A model generated the notes under the pieces. The model saw nothing but the letters and a program-made list of their open reading frames with translations, made no database searches and was not told where the DNA came from. The position numbers and the translations under genes are program-made. Positions 34,880 to 42,845 of a stretch of 64,000 nt of DNA are shown piece by piece (the first letter of the stretch is position 1; the number at the start of each line of letters is the position of its first letter). The stretch covers positions 201,434-265,433 of the forward strand of contig NZ_LMSD01000010.1 in assembly GCF_001428045.1 (NCBI RefSeq). Direction: 5' to 3'. The stretch is from Paenibacillus sp. Soil750 (GTDB taxonomy: Bacteria > Bacillota > Bacilli > Paenibacillales > NBRC-103111).

Positions 34880-35695
34880 ATGGTCGTAAGGGTCACTAAT
34901 CGTTTGGTCATCGCGCTGCTGGCGATTGCTTTTGCTGTACCGCTCGTGTGGGCTGTCTTTACTTCGTTTACGCCGTCTAGTGAAGTCATTACCCGTGTAA
35001 ACCCCTTTTCGGTTCAGCATCCCACCTTCCAAAACTACAAGACAGCTTGGGAAACTATCTCCTTTCTTCGCTATTATTCCAATACGATCATCATTGTACT
35101 TGGTGTGCTGGCTGTACAACTGATTACAGCTACGCTTGCGGCGTACGCTTTTGCCAGATTAAATTTCGTAGGTCGAGGCGTTATGTTCATGCTCTTTCTT
35201 GTCCAAATCATGATACCGCCTGACATTCTCATTTTTCCGAATTACACGATTATGAAAGAATTGGGCCTGGTTGACACGAAGCTGGCGATCATGCTGCCGT
35301 ATTGGGCGTCCTCGTTCAGTGTTTTCTTGCTTAGGCAAACGTTTAAGCAAATCCCAATCGATTTAGACGAAGCTGCGAGGATGGATGGCTGTCGTTGGTG
35401 GCAAACGCTTTGGCACGTATATCTGCCTTCAGCTAAATCGACCTATATCGCGTTTGGCTTAATTTCCGTCAGCGCGCACTGGAACGATTTCATGTGGCCA
35501 CTCATCATCACAAACTCTATCGAAACAAGGCCGCTCACGGTCGGAATTGCGATTTTTGCCCAATCGTTTGAAACAGGCGCGCAATGGGGGACGGTAACGG
35601 CGGCTACCGTGTTGGTCATCCTGCCGCTATTAACGGCATTTTTCGTCTTTCAGCGTCAGTTTGTAGAAAGCTTCATGCATTCGGGTATTAAATAG
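34880..35695 (+). CDS. ABC transporter permease (UgpE/MalG-like)
   Basis: The 271-residue second permease, with six spans and EAA loop DEAARMDGCRWWQTLWHVYLP. Opening VPLVWAVFTSFTPSSEV and the C-terminal IFAQSFETGAQWGTVTAAT are typical of MalG/UgpE. Shine-Dalgarno AGAAAGGAG precedes ATG 34880. The operon lacks an ATP-binding gene, so a shared UgpC/MsmX-type ATPase encoded elsewhere probably energises it. Confidence 0.92.
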   Translation: MVVRVTNRLVIALLAIAFAVPLVWAVFTSFTPSSEVITRVNPFSVQHPTFQNYKTAWETISFLRYYSNTIIIVLGVLAVQLITATLAAYAFARLNFVGRGVMFMLFLVQIMIPPDILIFPNYTIMKELGLVDTKLAIMLPYWASSFSVFLLRQTFKQIPIDLDEAARMDGCRWWQTLWHVYLPSAKSTYIAFGLISVSAHWNDFMWPLIITNSIETRPLTVGIAIFAQSFETGAQWGTVTAATVLVILPLLTAFFVFQRQFVESFMHSGIK

Positions 35696-35746
35696 TGATG
35701 ATGAGCTACATTTGCTGGTTGGAAAACAACCAAGAAGCTGATTCAT

Positions 35747-35799
35747 ATCCCTCCTGATTGGTTAAATCTTCCTATAGAGACTTTACAATCAGGAGGGAT
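35747..35799 (+). promoter_or_regulatory. Perfect 14-bp inverted repeat enclosing a Shine-Dalgarno site
   Basis: ATCCCTCCTGATTG (35747-35760) and CAATCAGGAGGGAT (35786-35799) are exact complements with a 25-base loop. The 3' arm contains AGGAGGG, the ribosome-binding site of the 33-codon reading frame that starts at 35805, so the hairpin would hide it. No T-run follows the stem directly. Confidence 0.75.
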
Positions 35800-35804
35800 G
35801 AAGT

Positions 35805-35906
35805 TTGAGTAAAAAACGCGCAAAGCGCAGACGCACACCTCTAGCCCTTTATCTTGCAGCACTTACGATTACAGTGGCGATTACTAACATAGAAGAAGTG
35901 TCCTAG
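35805..35906 (+). CDS. Hypothetical 33-residue basic membrane-like peptide
   Basis: Reading from TTG 35805: MSKKRAKRRRTPLALYLAAL, then TITVAITNIEEVS and a TAG stop. A strongly basic head is followed by one short hydrophobic segment. AGGAGGG lies 7 bases upstream at ideal spacing, and a terminator follows at 35944-35972, so the piece looks like a small gene. Its Shine-Dalgarno sequence is inside a perfect hairpin. I recognise no family, and it could be a leader peptide, a small membrane protein or chance. Confidence 0.45.
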   Translation: MSKKRAKRRRTPLALYLAALTITVAITNIEEVS

Positions 35907-35943
35907 CTTGTAGCCATTTTCCTTGCGTACTTAGATGAAATAG

Positions 35944-35972
35944 AAAAAAGCCCAATGCATGGGTTTTTTTTG
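35944..35972 (+). terminator. Intrinsic terminator after the importer operon and 33-codon frame
   Basis: AAAAAGCCCA pairs with TGGGTTTTT, ending in a run of eight T. The A-rich left side makes it work in both directions. Confidence 0.8.
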
Positions 35973-36030
35973 CTATCAGAGCGTTATGGATACGGGGGAG
36001 TACTGGCCGCATGAATCTTTTTTCCTCAAA

Positions 36031-36636
36031 TTAATCAAATTGAACTTCCTGATCCAAAATGATCTCTTTAGGCGGAGACTCCATCGGGCTGGCATACGGA
36101 ATTAAGGCAAAATGTAAGCCCTCTAAGTTGTCAGGTAAACGCGGTGTGACAAGGTAGGTTATTTGGGTTTGTCCGCCGCCGCCCCTTGAGCCATTTCTCA
36201 TGACACGATAGAGTTCAGGACCTATTACATCAAGCTGGAGTTGTGGTCGGAAGTTGCCAAAATGCCCGTCCAGTTGAATGAGCTTGATTTCAACATAGAC
36301 AATACTGCTGTGTTGATGTTGCATGGTATGTGTCAATGTATAGGAAAAGTCACCGACGACGGTTTTCTTCATGATGGGTACGACGTGCTCTAGATCACCT
36401 GGTTCATTCGGCATGACAGGGTAATGCTCATTCAGACTGTTAAGAAGCCAGTTGATTTGTGGAATTTCAATACCGAATCGCGTTGACCATTCTTGGAGGA
36501 CTTCCTTTTGCGGGTAATATCGTCTGCCTTTTGCAATGGATTTGCGCTCCGTTAGCAGTTGCAGAAGCGATTCATCAATTTTCTTCATTTCATCATTGTA
36601 TTCATTGGGTACCAAATGCATTTCGGACCAAGCCAT
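36031..36636 (-). CDS. Hypothetical protein with N-terminal chorismate-mutase-like helix
   Basis: About 201 residues, not recognised as a named family. Residues near 20-40 (MKKIDESLLQLLTERKSIA) resemble the first helix of AroQ-type chorismate mutases, but the rest of that fold is not evident. The C-terminal half is beta-rich (SSIVYVEIKLIQLDGHFG, LQLDVIGPELYRVM) and includes a glycine run, RNGSRGGGGQTQ, suggesting a sandwich-like domain. No signal peptide or membrane span. The start is set at ATG 36636 because GGAGGT lies 9 bases upstream, and an earlier in-frame ATG has no such site. Confidence 0.65.
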   Translation of the reverse strand: MAWSEMHLVPNEYNDEMKKIDESLLQLLTERKSIAKGRRYYPQKEVLQEWSTRFGIEIPQINWLLNSLNEHYPVMPNEPGDLEHVVPIMKKTVVGDFSYTLTHTMQHQHSSIVYVEIKLIQLDGHFGNFRPQLQLDVIGPELYRVMRNGSRGGGGQTQITYLVTPRLPDNLEGLHFALIPYASPMESPPKEIILDQEVQFD

Positions 36637-36828
36637 TGTCATGTACCTCCAGTTTCCAATTGTATCCATATAGTATAACGGTTAATGAGAGGTTGGAAAA
36701 GTTTTGTGAAAATCCCATGTATTCTTCTGGACGATTCCCCATGTTTTTGGGACGGAAGCCCAAGCAAGACACGTGCGAATGATGCTACTCTTTAGGTAAT
36801 CTTTTTATACAAAGGAGCTGCCTAAATA

Positions 36829-37878
36829 ATGAATTCGACGTATGCAAATCACGCTAATAAGGTATGGAAAGAAATGATAAAGGATCATTCTGGCGAATGG
36901 GGAATGGACATTCATCACTGGGACTGGGTGCCTGGTGTAGGTGTGATTGCCATGCTGGAGTATTATGAAGCAACTGGTAAACCTGAAGTATTGGCTTATT
37001 TGCAGGAGTGGGTGAAGCACAATAGTGAAAAAGCGAAAGGCACGAAGGTAATCAATTCGATCGCACCTTATGCTATTTTCCCAGCTTTATACCGGATTAC
37101 GGATGATGCTTGGTTCCGAGATGAAGCGAATCGGGTAGCGGAGTGGCTGATTAAGGATACACCACGAACTCGCGAAGATGCCTTTGAGCATACGGTGACG
37201 GAAAATGTGGCGTTCGCTGAACAGGTGTGGGCGGATACGATTTTTATGGCCGTACTATTTCTGGCGCGCACAGCGTCGTTGGTAGGCAATAAGATTTATG
37301 CGGAGGAAGCATTGAAGCAGGTGCTAATCCACCTTCGATTGCTGCAGGATGAAGAGACGAATGTTCTTTTCCACGGTTGGAACTGCGGATCAGGTAATCA
37401 TATGTCAGCGGCGCGATGGACGAGAGCGAATGCTTGGATTGCTGCAGGTATTCCGATGATCGTGAAGGAGATTGATCAGCTTGTTACCATCCCGGATGAG
37501 CTTAAGGATCGATACGGACGCCTAATGTCGGGGCTGCTTGCGTATCAGCAGGAAGACGGACTTTGGAGCACGGTTATGGATCAACCTCATTTTTATCGGG
37601 AAGTGTCGGGCAGTGCTGGAATTGCTTATGGCCTTTTGAAAGGCATGGACCTTGGATTAATCCCTCCTCTAGAAGAAACAGCTGCCGCTGTGGAGCAAGT
37701 GGTTACTTCGATTGTGCCCTATATTACGGAGGAAGGCATCGTGAGGGGGGTATCTGGCGGGACGCCAGTGATGCCAACCATTCAGGCCTACCAAGATGAT
37801 ATTTCAACGTATCCAACGTTATATGGACAAGGTCTAGTGTTGATGCTATTTGCTGAGGTATTGCGAGAGGAGAAGTAA
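36829..37878 (+). CDS. Glycoside hydrolase family 105 (unsaturated rhamnogalacturonyl hydrolase-like)
   Basis: A 349-residue alpha/alpha-barrel enzyme of the YteR/YesR type, which removes the unsaturated uronic acid left by polysaccharide lyases. Family segments include HHWDWVPGVGVIAMLEYYEATG, core DWVPGVGVIAMLEYY, and the catalytic region FAEQVWADTIFMAVLFLAR with the conserved Asp, then NHMSAARWTRANAW. It lacks a signal peptide, so it acts in the cytoplasm on imported unsaturated oligosaccharides. Shine-Dalgarno AAAGGAG precedes the ATG. It is followed 3 bp later by a co-transcribed gene. Confidence 0.88.
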   Translation: MNSTYANHANKVWKEMIKDHSGEWGMDIHHWDWVPGVGVIAMLEYYEATGKPEVLAYLQEWVKHNSEKAKGTKVINSIAPYAIFPALYRITDDAWFRDEANRVAEWLIKDTPRTREDAFEHTVTENVAFAEQVWADTIFMAVLFLARTASLVGNKIYAEEALKQVLIHLRLLQDEETNVLFHGWNCGSGNHMSAARWTRANAWIAAGIPMIVKEIDQLVTIPDELKDRYGRLMSGLLAYQQEDGLWSTVMDQPHFYREVSGSAGIAYGLLKGMDLGLIPPLEETAAAVEQVVTSIVPYITEEGIVRGVSGGTPVMPTIQAYQDDISTYPTLYGQGLVLMLFAEVLREEK

Positions 37879-37881
37879 GTT

Positions 37882-39570
37882 ATGAGTAGTGAGGAGCTTT
37901 TGGAGGTTATTCGAGCGAAGGAATTAAAGTTTGATCAAGCTGTTAAGTTAATTCGAACCCCGCTCATGTCGACGTATCATACGGCACTTAAGCCGGAGAC
38001 GCATCCAATGGTGTACGAACTGTATCCATCAACGTGTTATGCCTATGATCTTTTGCGCTATGGCGGTCAGGCGAATAGTCAACGAGCGGCTGATATCCTT
38101 GAAGTTGTGCTGGAGCGGCAAGATAAGGATGCATCGCGAGCTACTTATGGCATTTGGCCCTACTTTTATGAAGAATCGCTGGATGAAATGGATCGCCCAG
38201 ACTGGAACATGGCAGATTTTCAAGGGAAGAAATTGGTTCTTATTTTGAAAAATTATGCAGAATCTCTTCCTGAGGCATTAATCGAACAAATTCGTGAAGC
38301 GATCTATCACGCTTGCCAAGCAATCATCCGACGAGATGTGGGGCCGCATTATACGAACATTGCGATTATGGGGGCTTTTGTCACGCTGGTTGGCGGTGAG
38401 CTGTTGGGCGATAACGAGATTCGCAGCTATGGTGAGCAACGGCTGAAGCGATTTCATGTGTTTACGTCAGGGATCGGCACTTTTACCGAGTATAACAGTC
38501 CTTGTTATTCGCCAATTGCGATTGAGGAATTGGATAGCATCTATCAAGAATCGTTCACCACTACGGCCGTAGTTCTTGCTGAGCAATTGTTAGACATTGC
38601 GTGGGAGATGATTGCGAAGCATTTCCACCCAGCAACTGGGGAATGGAGCGGTCCATATAGTCGGACCTATTACACATTGATGACAGAGCGAGAGAAGCAT
38701 TTCCTGGGAAATGCGCTCAACAAAGAATCGATGGGCATACAATGTCCAGAGAAGTATCATGCTTATTTTAGCTCCAATGCGGAGAGGTATTTCATGGAGC
38801 CAACGATGATGGCAGCGGAAGCGGGCTTTCAGAATTATGCGACGACGTATCAAAATGAGAAGCTTTCACTTGGAAGCTATACGATCGGCAGTATGTGGAA
38901 TCAGCGTCGCAACTTGTTGGGCTTCGTGGATGTTGGTGGGAAGAAAGTGTTCGTGCAGCTGCAATTTCTGAAAGATGGGAAGGACTTCTGCTCTGCTATT
39001 TATACGGGCGTGCAGTCACGCAAACAGGTGCTATTCGGCTTCAATTTGGCGACAGATAATGGCGCTTGGCATCAAGATCTAGATGTCATTAACGGCAAGT
39101 TCCAGGCGAATGATTTGCGCATTCGGTTGCTGCTCGGCGGGGAATTGGAAGAGCTTGAACTTCCAACTGTTGTGGAAGGGAAAAGTCTGACGACGATGCT
39201 CGGAGGAGATACGCAGCTGCGGGTTGAAGCTGTTCTGGAGGAGTCGGACTACGGAGCACTCGAGGTTGCAGTCGAACGCAGTGATGATGAGCTTCATTTG
39301 GATTATGTCATCTATGCGGGCGAGGAGAGGGCTTTTGATTTCCATGCGATTCAAAAAGCCGTATGGATCTTCGCATTATCACTTGGCGAGGTTGGAGGCA
39401 CGCTATCTGCGGTTGATGTTCAGCTCGAGTCCAATTCTGTGACAGCTACAAGAGGTGCTCAGGAGGAGCAGATGTCGATCACTGTGCCGATAGCACCAGG
39501 GAAGACATGGGACTTTTATCGGAATAATCGCGTACAGTTGCCGCAGAATTTGCTTGAAAGCGTGCAGTAA
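37882..39570 (+). CDS. Hypothetical 562-residue protein, probable polysaccharide-active enzyme
   Basis: I do not recognise a specific family. The first half (to about 330) is helix-rich with repeated aromatic and His/Tyr motifs (GPHYTNIAIMGAFVTLVGG, FTEYNSPCYSPIAIEELD, GPYSRTYYTLMTEREKHF), like an alpha/alpha toroid. The second half (about 340-560) is beta-rich, as in lyases or hydrolases with a C-terminal sandwich (heparinase- or hyaluronate-lyase-like architecture). There is no signal peptide. Its ATG lies 3 bases after the GH105 stop (GAGGAGAAG as Shine-Dalgarno), so the two should act on the same substrate. A lyase producing the unsaturated product used by GH105 is a reasonable inference. 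Confidence 0.72.
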   Translation: MSSEELLEVIRAKELKFDQAVKLIRTPLMSTYHTALKPETHPMVYELYPSTCYAYDLLRYGGQANSQRAADILEVVLERQDKDASRATYGIWPYFYEESLDEMDRPDWNMADFQGKKLVLILKNYAESLPEALIEQIREAIYHACQAIIRRDVGPHYTNIAIMGAFVTLVGGELLGDNEIRSYGEQRLKRFHVFTSGIGTFTEYNSPCYSPIAIEELDSIYQESFTTTAVVLAEQLLDIAWEMIAKHFHPATGEWSGPYSRTYYTLMTEREKHFLGNALNKESMGIQCPEKYHAYFSSNAERYFMEPTMMAAEAGFQNYATTYQNEKLSLGSYTIGSMWNQRRNLLGFVDVGGKKVFVQLQFLKDGKDFCSAIYTGVQSRKQVLFGFNLATDNGAWHQDLDVINGKFQANDLRIRLLLGGELEELELPTVVEGKSLTTMLGGDTQLRVEAVLEESDYGALEVAVERSDDELHLDYVIYAGEERAFDFHAIQKAVWIFALSLGEVGGTLSAVDVQLESNSVTATRGAQEEQMSITVPIAPGKTWDFYRNNRVQLPQNLLESVQ

Positions 39571-39582
39571 GCGGGAGTGTAT

Positions 39583-39617
39583 AAGAGGTGCAGGAATGCT
39601 TTCCTGCACTTCTTTTT
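39583..39617 (+). terminator. Intrinsic terminator of the GH105 operon
   Basis: GGTGCAGGAA pairs with TTCCTGCACT around a TGCT loop, with AAG/CTTCTT extension and TTTTT at the end. Confidence 0.87.
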
Positions 39618-39633
39618 CTGCATGTTCGCAATT

Positions 39634-39820
39634 TTAACTGGAAAATAGGCTGTTAATTTCGCCGGAGTTGCCACTAATTTCAATTTAGATGGATTATATG
39701 TAGGTAATCTAGCCGAATCGGGCGAAATTGAAGCATTTGGCCGAATTTAACTGCAGGAAATCCAGTTATTTCCTAATTCGAGCGGAATCGAGCCAATTTA
39801 GCTTCATTAAACCCAGTTAT
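39634..39820. repeat. Four-part convergent-gap element, copy C
   Basis: Units start at 39634 (TTAACTGGAAAA), 39685 (TTAGATGGATTA), 39758 (AAATCCAGTTAT) and 39809 (AAACCCAGTTAT). The steps are 51, 73 and 51 bp, the same as copy B. Units 3 and 4 are inverted relative to 1 and 2 and agree with each other at 11 of 12 bases. The second unit here is the reverse complement of the third-unit type in copy B (ATCCATCTAA). It lies between the convergent GH105 operon and AraC-type gene, and no coding sequence is seen in the gap. Confidence 0.8.
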
Positions 39821-39902
39821 TTGGCAGGAAGGGTGATCGTAACTGGTTGAAGGAGGCGTCAATATTTCATCGGAGGCATGTTGCATGTTCGGTTATTTAT
39901 AA

Positions 39903-40811
39903 CTAGTTAGATTTGATGTTTCGTCTAAAAGCCTCAACCCGGTACTGCTTTGGCGTGAGGCTGGTTTCCTTTTTGAACACGTGGAAGAAATGCGACATGT
40001 CGCCAAACCCAACGGCAGCTGAGACTTCCGAGATAGCTATATCGGTCTCCATCAACAATCGCTTCGCTTTATTCAGCCGATATTCAATCAAGAATTGTTT
40101 AATCGTCGTTCCAGTTGTCTCTTTAAACAACGTAAAAAGCTGTGATCTTGAGACCGGGAAACGTGTCACGAGATCTTCAATGTGTAATGGCTCCTGATAA
40201 TGTGCAATCAAATAGGAAAGCACATCACCAACGAGATACTGGTCGCCGGTAGTTAGCGTTGTCGTGTTCTCATTTTGTAATCCAAAAGAAAAAAGGAAAA
40301 GGTCGGCTATATGCTTCAACACAGCCAATTCATAGCTTCGATCACGCACTGTTAAACAATTCGTCAGCTCGGTGAAGATGGTCTGCACACGATCCAATTG
40401 CTGCGTACTCAAGAAATAGTGACTAGAATCCGGATGACGCTCGGCTAGAAGCCGAGGAATGGATAAATCTGACAGTTTGCAAATGGTGTGCAGTTGATCT
40501 AAATAGGACTCATCAATAGAAAGGACATAACGAGGAAATTCTTTGCAATGTCCATGAAATGGCCGATGAATGACATTCGGATGAATGATCGTAAGGCTGC
40601 CTGCATGAAGCGGATACAAGCGATCACCAACGATATAAGTGCCCGTACCTTGTAAAACCAGATAGATCTCGTATCCGTTATGCGAATGCAGTAACTGCTG
40701 CTCCTGCCCCAGCGGAATTGTCCGAAATTCACAGTGCACGGGATAAGCAGCCAGAAAATGATTCGTATAATCATCGATAGCGAAGTTAATCGGTTCATTT
40801 CCCATCCTCAT
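39903..40811 (-). CDS. AraC-family transcriptional regulator
   Basis: 302 residues: an N-terminal cupin-like sensor (about 20-160; HSHNGYEIYLVLQGTGTYIV, core HNGYEIYLVLQGTG) and a C-terminal double HTH (about 205-300; LHIEDLVTRFPVSRSQLFTLF core DLVTRFPVSRSQLFTLF; AVGFGDMSHFFHVFKK). Proteins like this activate carbohydrate-use genes when a sugar binds the cupin. Its start overlaps the CorA stop (ATGA), so it is translated from the corA message. It converges on the GH105 operon, a likely target. Confidence 0.9.
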   Translation of the reverse strand: MRMGNEPINFAIDDYTNHFLAAYPVHCEFRTIPLGQEQQLLHSHNGYEIYLVLQGTGTYIVGDRLYPLHAGSLTIIHPNVIHRPFHGHCKEFPRYVLSIDESYLDQLHTICKLSDLSIPRLLAERHPDSSHYFLSTQQLDRVQTIFTELTNCLTVRDRSYELAVLKHIADLFLFSFGLQNENTTTLTTGDQYLVGDVLSYLIAHYQEPLHIEDLVTRFPVSRSQLFTLFKETTGTTIKQFLIEYRLNKAKRLLMETDIAISEVSAAVGFGDMSHFFHVFKKETSLTPKQYRVEAFRRNIKSN

Positions 40812-41758
40812 TTAAACCAGCCCTTCTTCTGGAACCAGGCGAACATGCCTATACCAATGCCAAGCATGATAGCGAGTATGTCGAAATATCCCCAATGCCA
40901 TTCGAGTTCAGGCATGTAAGCAAAATTCATCCCATACAGCCCAGCGATAAACGTCAGTGGCATGAAAATCGTCGTAATGACCGTCAATGTCTTCATAATC
41001 GTGTTCATTCGATTCGAGTTGAGCGAGATATAACTATCCCGAATATCCGCTGTAATCTCACGGTTCGAGTCCACCATTTCAGAGAGTTTGAGCAGATGAT
41101 CGTGAATATCCGTGAAAAACACGAGGTGCTCACGCACCTGTTCAATGCGATCCGAACTAATGATTCGATACAGCAGGTCACGCATCGGGACGATGGTACG
41201 ACGTAATTTCAACAGCTGAGAACGAATTTCAAAAACCTGGTTCATCAACGCATCAATGGCTTCGGCATTTATTTTATTTTCCATATCATCGAGCAGATCC
41301 TCAATTTGATAGACACTTGGGAAGTACTGATCGACGAGATTATCTAGAACTAAATACGCGGCATGGATTTGCCCCTGATTTCGCAGACTTTCTTGCTGGG
41401 ACACTCGGGCCCAAGCATCTTCTATTTCTCGGGATTCATGTAAATGGAAGGTGACGATATAGTTGCTGCCGAGATACATATCCACTTCTTCCGCATCCAG
41501 CGTCTTAGGATCAATGGCGTGCATGACGAAGAAATGAACGTCTTGATAGTGATCTACTTTCGGTCGTTGCATGAAATGAAAGCAGTCCTCGATAGTAAGG
41601 GGATGGAAGTGGAAATGATCCTTCAGGTTTAAGGCTTCTTTTTCATCTGGATTATAGAAATCAACCCAGTACCACCGAATCGAGGGGGCTGATAATTCCT
41701 CAAGAGGGAGATCGTGGATCACAGCATAATCGGTTGTGACGGCAAGCGTTCGTATCAT
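40808..41758 (-). CDS. corA: CorA-family magnesium/cobalt transporter
   Basis: A 316-residue channel for Mg2+ (also Co2+/Ni2+). A large N-terminal cytoplasmic domain forms the funnel, a long helix leads to two C-terminal spans, and the signature YGMNF lies at the end of the first span (about 283-287). The acidic loop (PELEWHWG) and a basic C-terminal tail (WFQKKGWFK) are as expected. It overlaps the following AraC-type gene by 4 bp and is divergent from the sugar isomerase gene. Confidence 0.93.
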   Translation of the reverse strand: MIRTLAVTTDYAVIHDLPLEELSAPSIRWYWVDFYNPDEKEALNLKDHFHFHPLTIEDCFHFMQRPKVDHYQDVHFFVMHAIDPKTLDAEEVDMYLGSNYIVTFHLHESREIEDAWARVSQQESLRNQGQIHAAYLVLDNLVDQYFPSVYQIEDLLDDMENKINAEAIDALMNQVFEIRSQLLKLRRTIVPMRDLLYRIISSDRIEQVREHLVFFTDIHDHLLKLSEMVDSNREITADIRDSYISLNSNRMNTIMKTLTVITTIFMPLTFIAGLYGMNFAYMPELEWHWGYFDILAIMLGIGIGMFAWFQKKGWFK

Positions 41759-41847
41759 ATAGGACTCCTAGCATATCATTTTATCGTAGGCATTTGCTTC
41801 ATTTTACCATACAATGGAGAAAGATTAGAATGGAAAGAGGGATTGGG

Positions 41848-42594
41848 ATGAAGCTCTCCGTTTGTATGGATGCGCTCTATAAAGGGCGTGATTTTAGGGA
41901 AAGTGTGAATGAACTGAAGGAGATCGGTTACGATACAATTGAGTTCTGGTCTTGGTGGCAAAAGGATATTGACGTTGTCGCGGATGCTGTGGCTGAAGCG
42001 GAAATTTCGATTTCAACATTCTGCACGAAGTTCTCGAGTTTGGTTGATCCAACACAGCGTAGTGTCTATCTCGAAGGACTCGTCGAATCGATCGCCGTCG
42101 CGAAGCGCTTGAATTGCACCAAGCTCATTTCGCAAGTAGGACAAGCACTCGAAGGCGTGCCGCGAGAAGCTCAGACGCAATCTCTGATTGAGGGGCTGCG
42201 GGCGTGTGTACCTATTTTGGAAAAAGAGGGCGTAACGCTGCTGATTGAACCGCTGAATACGCGTGTTAATCATCAAGGGTATTTCTTGGCTTCATCGGAA
42301 GAAGCTTTTCATATCATCAACCAAGTAGGCAGCCCTTACGTGAAGATCTTGTTCGATATCTACCATCAACAAATCACGGAAGGAAATGTGATTGCTAACA
42401 TTCGAGAGAATATTGGATTGATTGGCCATTTCCATGCGGCAGGTAACCCTGGTAGACATGAACTCGACAATGGTGAGCTCAATTACGAACAAATTTTCAA
42501 AGCCATAGATGAGACAGGTTTTGAGGGGCATATGGGGCTGGAATATTTCCCATTGGAGGCACCGCAGGTTGGGCTTCGAAAGCTGCTGAAGTGA
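41848..42594 (+). CDS. Sugar phosphate isomerase/epimerase, hydroxypyruvate-isomerase-like TIM barrel
   Basis: A 248-residue AP-endonuclease-2-type TIM barrel. Metal-ligand and active-site segments are LLIEPLNTRVNHQGYF (Glu), ILFDIYHQQITEG (Asp-x-x-His), GHFHAAGNPGRHELDNGELNY (His, Arg; core HFHAAGNPGRHE) and GLEYFP (Glu). This pattern fits hydroxypyruvate isomerase (Hyi) and related ketose 3-epimerases. The start at ATG 41848 follows GAAAGAGGGA, and upstream in-frame starts lack spacing. Substrate is not certain. Confidence 0.85.
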   Translation: MKLSVCMDALYKGRDFRESVNELKEIGYDTIEFWSWWQKDIDVVADAVAEAEISISTFCTKFSSLVDPTQRSVYLEGLVESIAVAKRLNCTKLISQVGQALEGVPREAQTQSLIEGLRACVPILEKEGVTLLIEPLNTRVNHQGYFLASSEEAFHIINQVGSPYVKILFDIYHQQITEGNVIANIRENIGLIGHFHAAGNPGRHELDNGELNYEQIFKAIDETGFEGHMGLEYFPLEAPQVGLRKLLK

Positions 42595-42703
42595 GAAGCA
42601 TAAGGGAGCGCGGCTGTCAGGTGTGAAAACGCGAAACATTTGTAACACAATTGGAACATTCCTGTTACAGTCCTCTAACATAGAAAGGGTATTATAATAA
42701 ACA

Positions 42704-42762
42704 AGACCCCCTTTTTTAATATAAACTTTGGACCTGGCCCCGTTGGCTAGGTCCCTTTTTTT
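42704..42762 (+). ncRNA. Candidate small RNA, copy 2 (C-rich, terminator-ended)
   Basis: TATAAT at 42693-42698, then AAGACCCCCTTTTTTAATAT and the hairpin GGACCTGGCC-CCGTT-GGCTAGGTCC (42730-42754) with a T8 tail. Relative to copy 1 the stem changes from A-T to G-C at pair 2, from C-G to T-A at pair 6 and from A-T to G-T at pair 7, while the loop is unchanged. That is the pattern expected under selection for RNA structure. Upstream, GTAACA (42642-42647) and TGTTAC (42663-42668) form a dyad at the same place as in copy 1. There is no good -35 box, which suggests an activator. Confidence 0.62.
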
Positions 42763-42776
42763 GTTCTCAAGAAATG

Positions 42777-42835
42777 AAAAACCTAGGTTCAGTTCCGACA
42801 AGGGAGATCACCTTGATGGAACCAAATCTAGGTTA
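42777..42835 (-). terminator. Intrinsic terminator of the xylanase gene
   Basis: On the minus strand AACCTAG...GGTTCC pairs with GGAAC...CTAGGTTTTTC. It lies just past the xylanase stop and faces the sRNA terminator at 42730-42762. Confidence 0.75.
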
Positions 42836-42845
42836 TGTTTTGTGT

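Noticed and set aside
35758..35789. TTGGTT-N20-TACAAT as a MerR-type promoter in the hairpin loop before the 33-codon frame
   Set aside because: The -35 match is poor, there is no MerR dyad in the spacer, and the sequence is better explained as the loop and arm of the perfect inverted repeat.
42601..42845. Mobile-element remnant explaining the two small-RNA-like repeats
   Set aside because: The repeats are not flanked by target-site duplications or long inverted repeats, and the sequence outside the about 120-bp block is unrelated at the two sites. Covariation in the stem favours an RNA gene.
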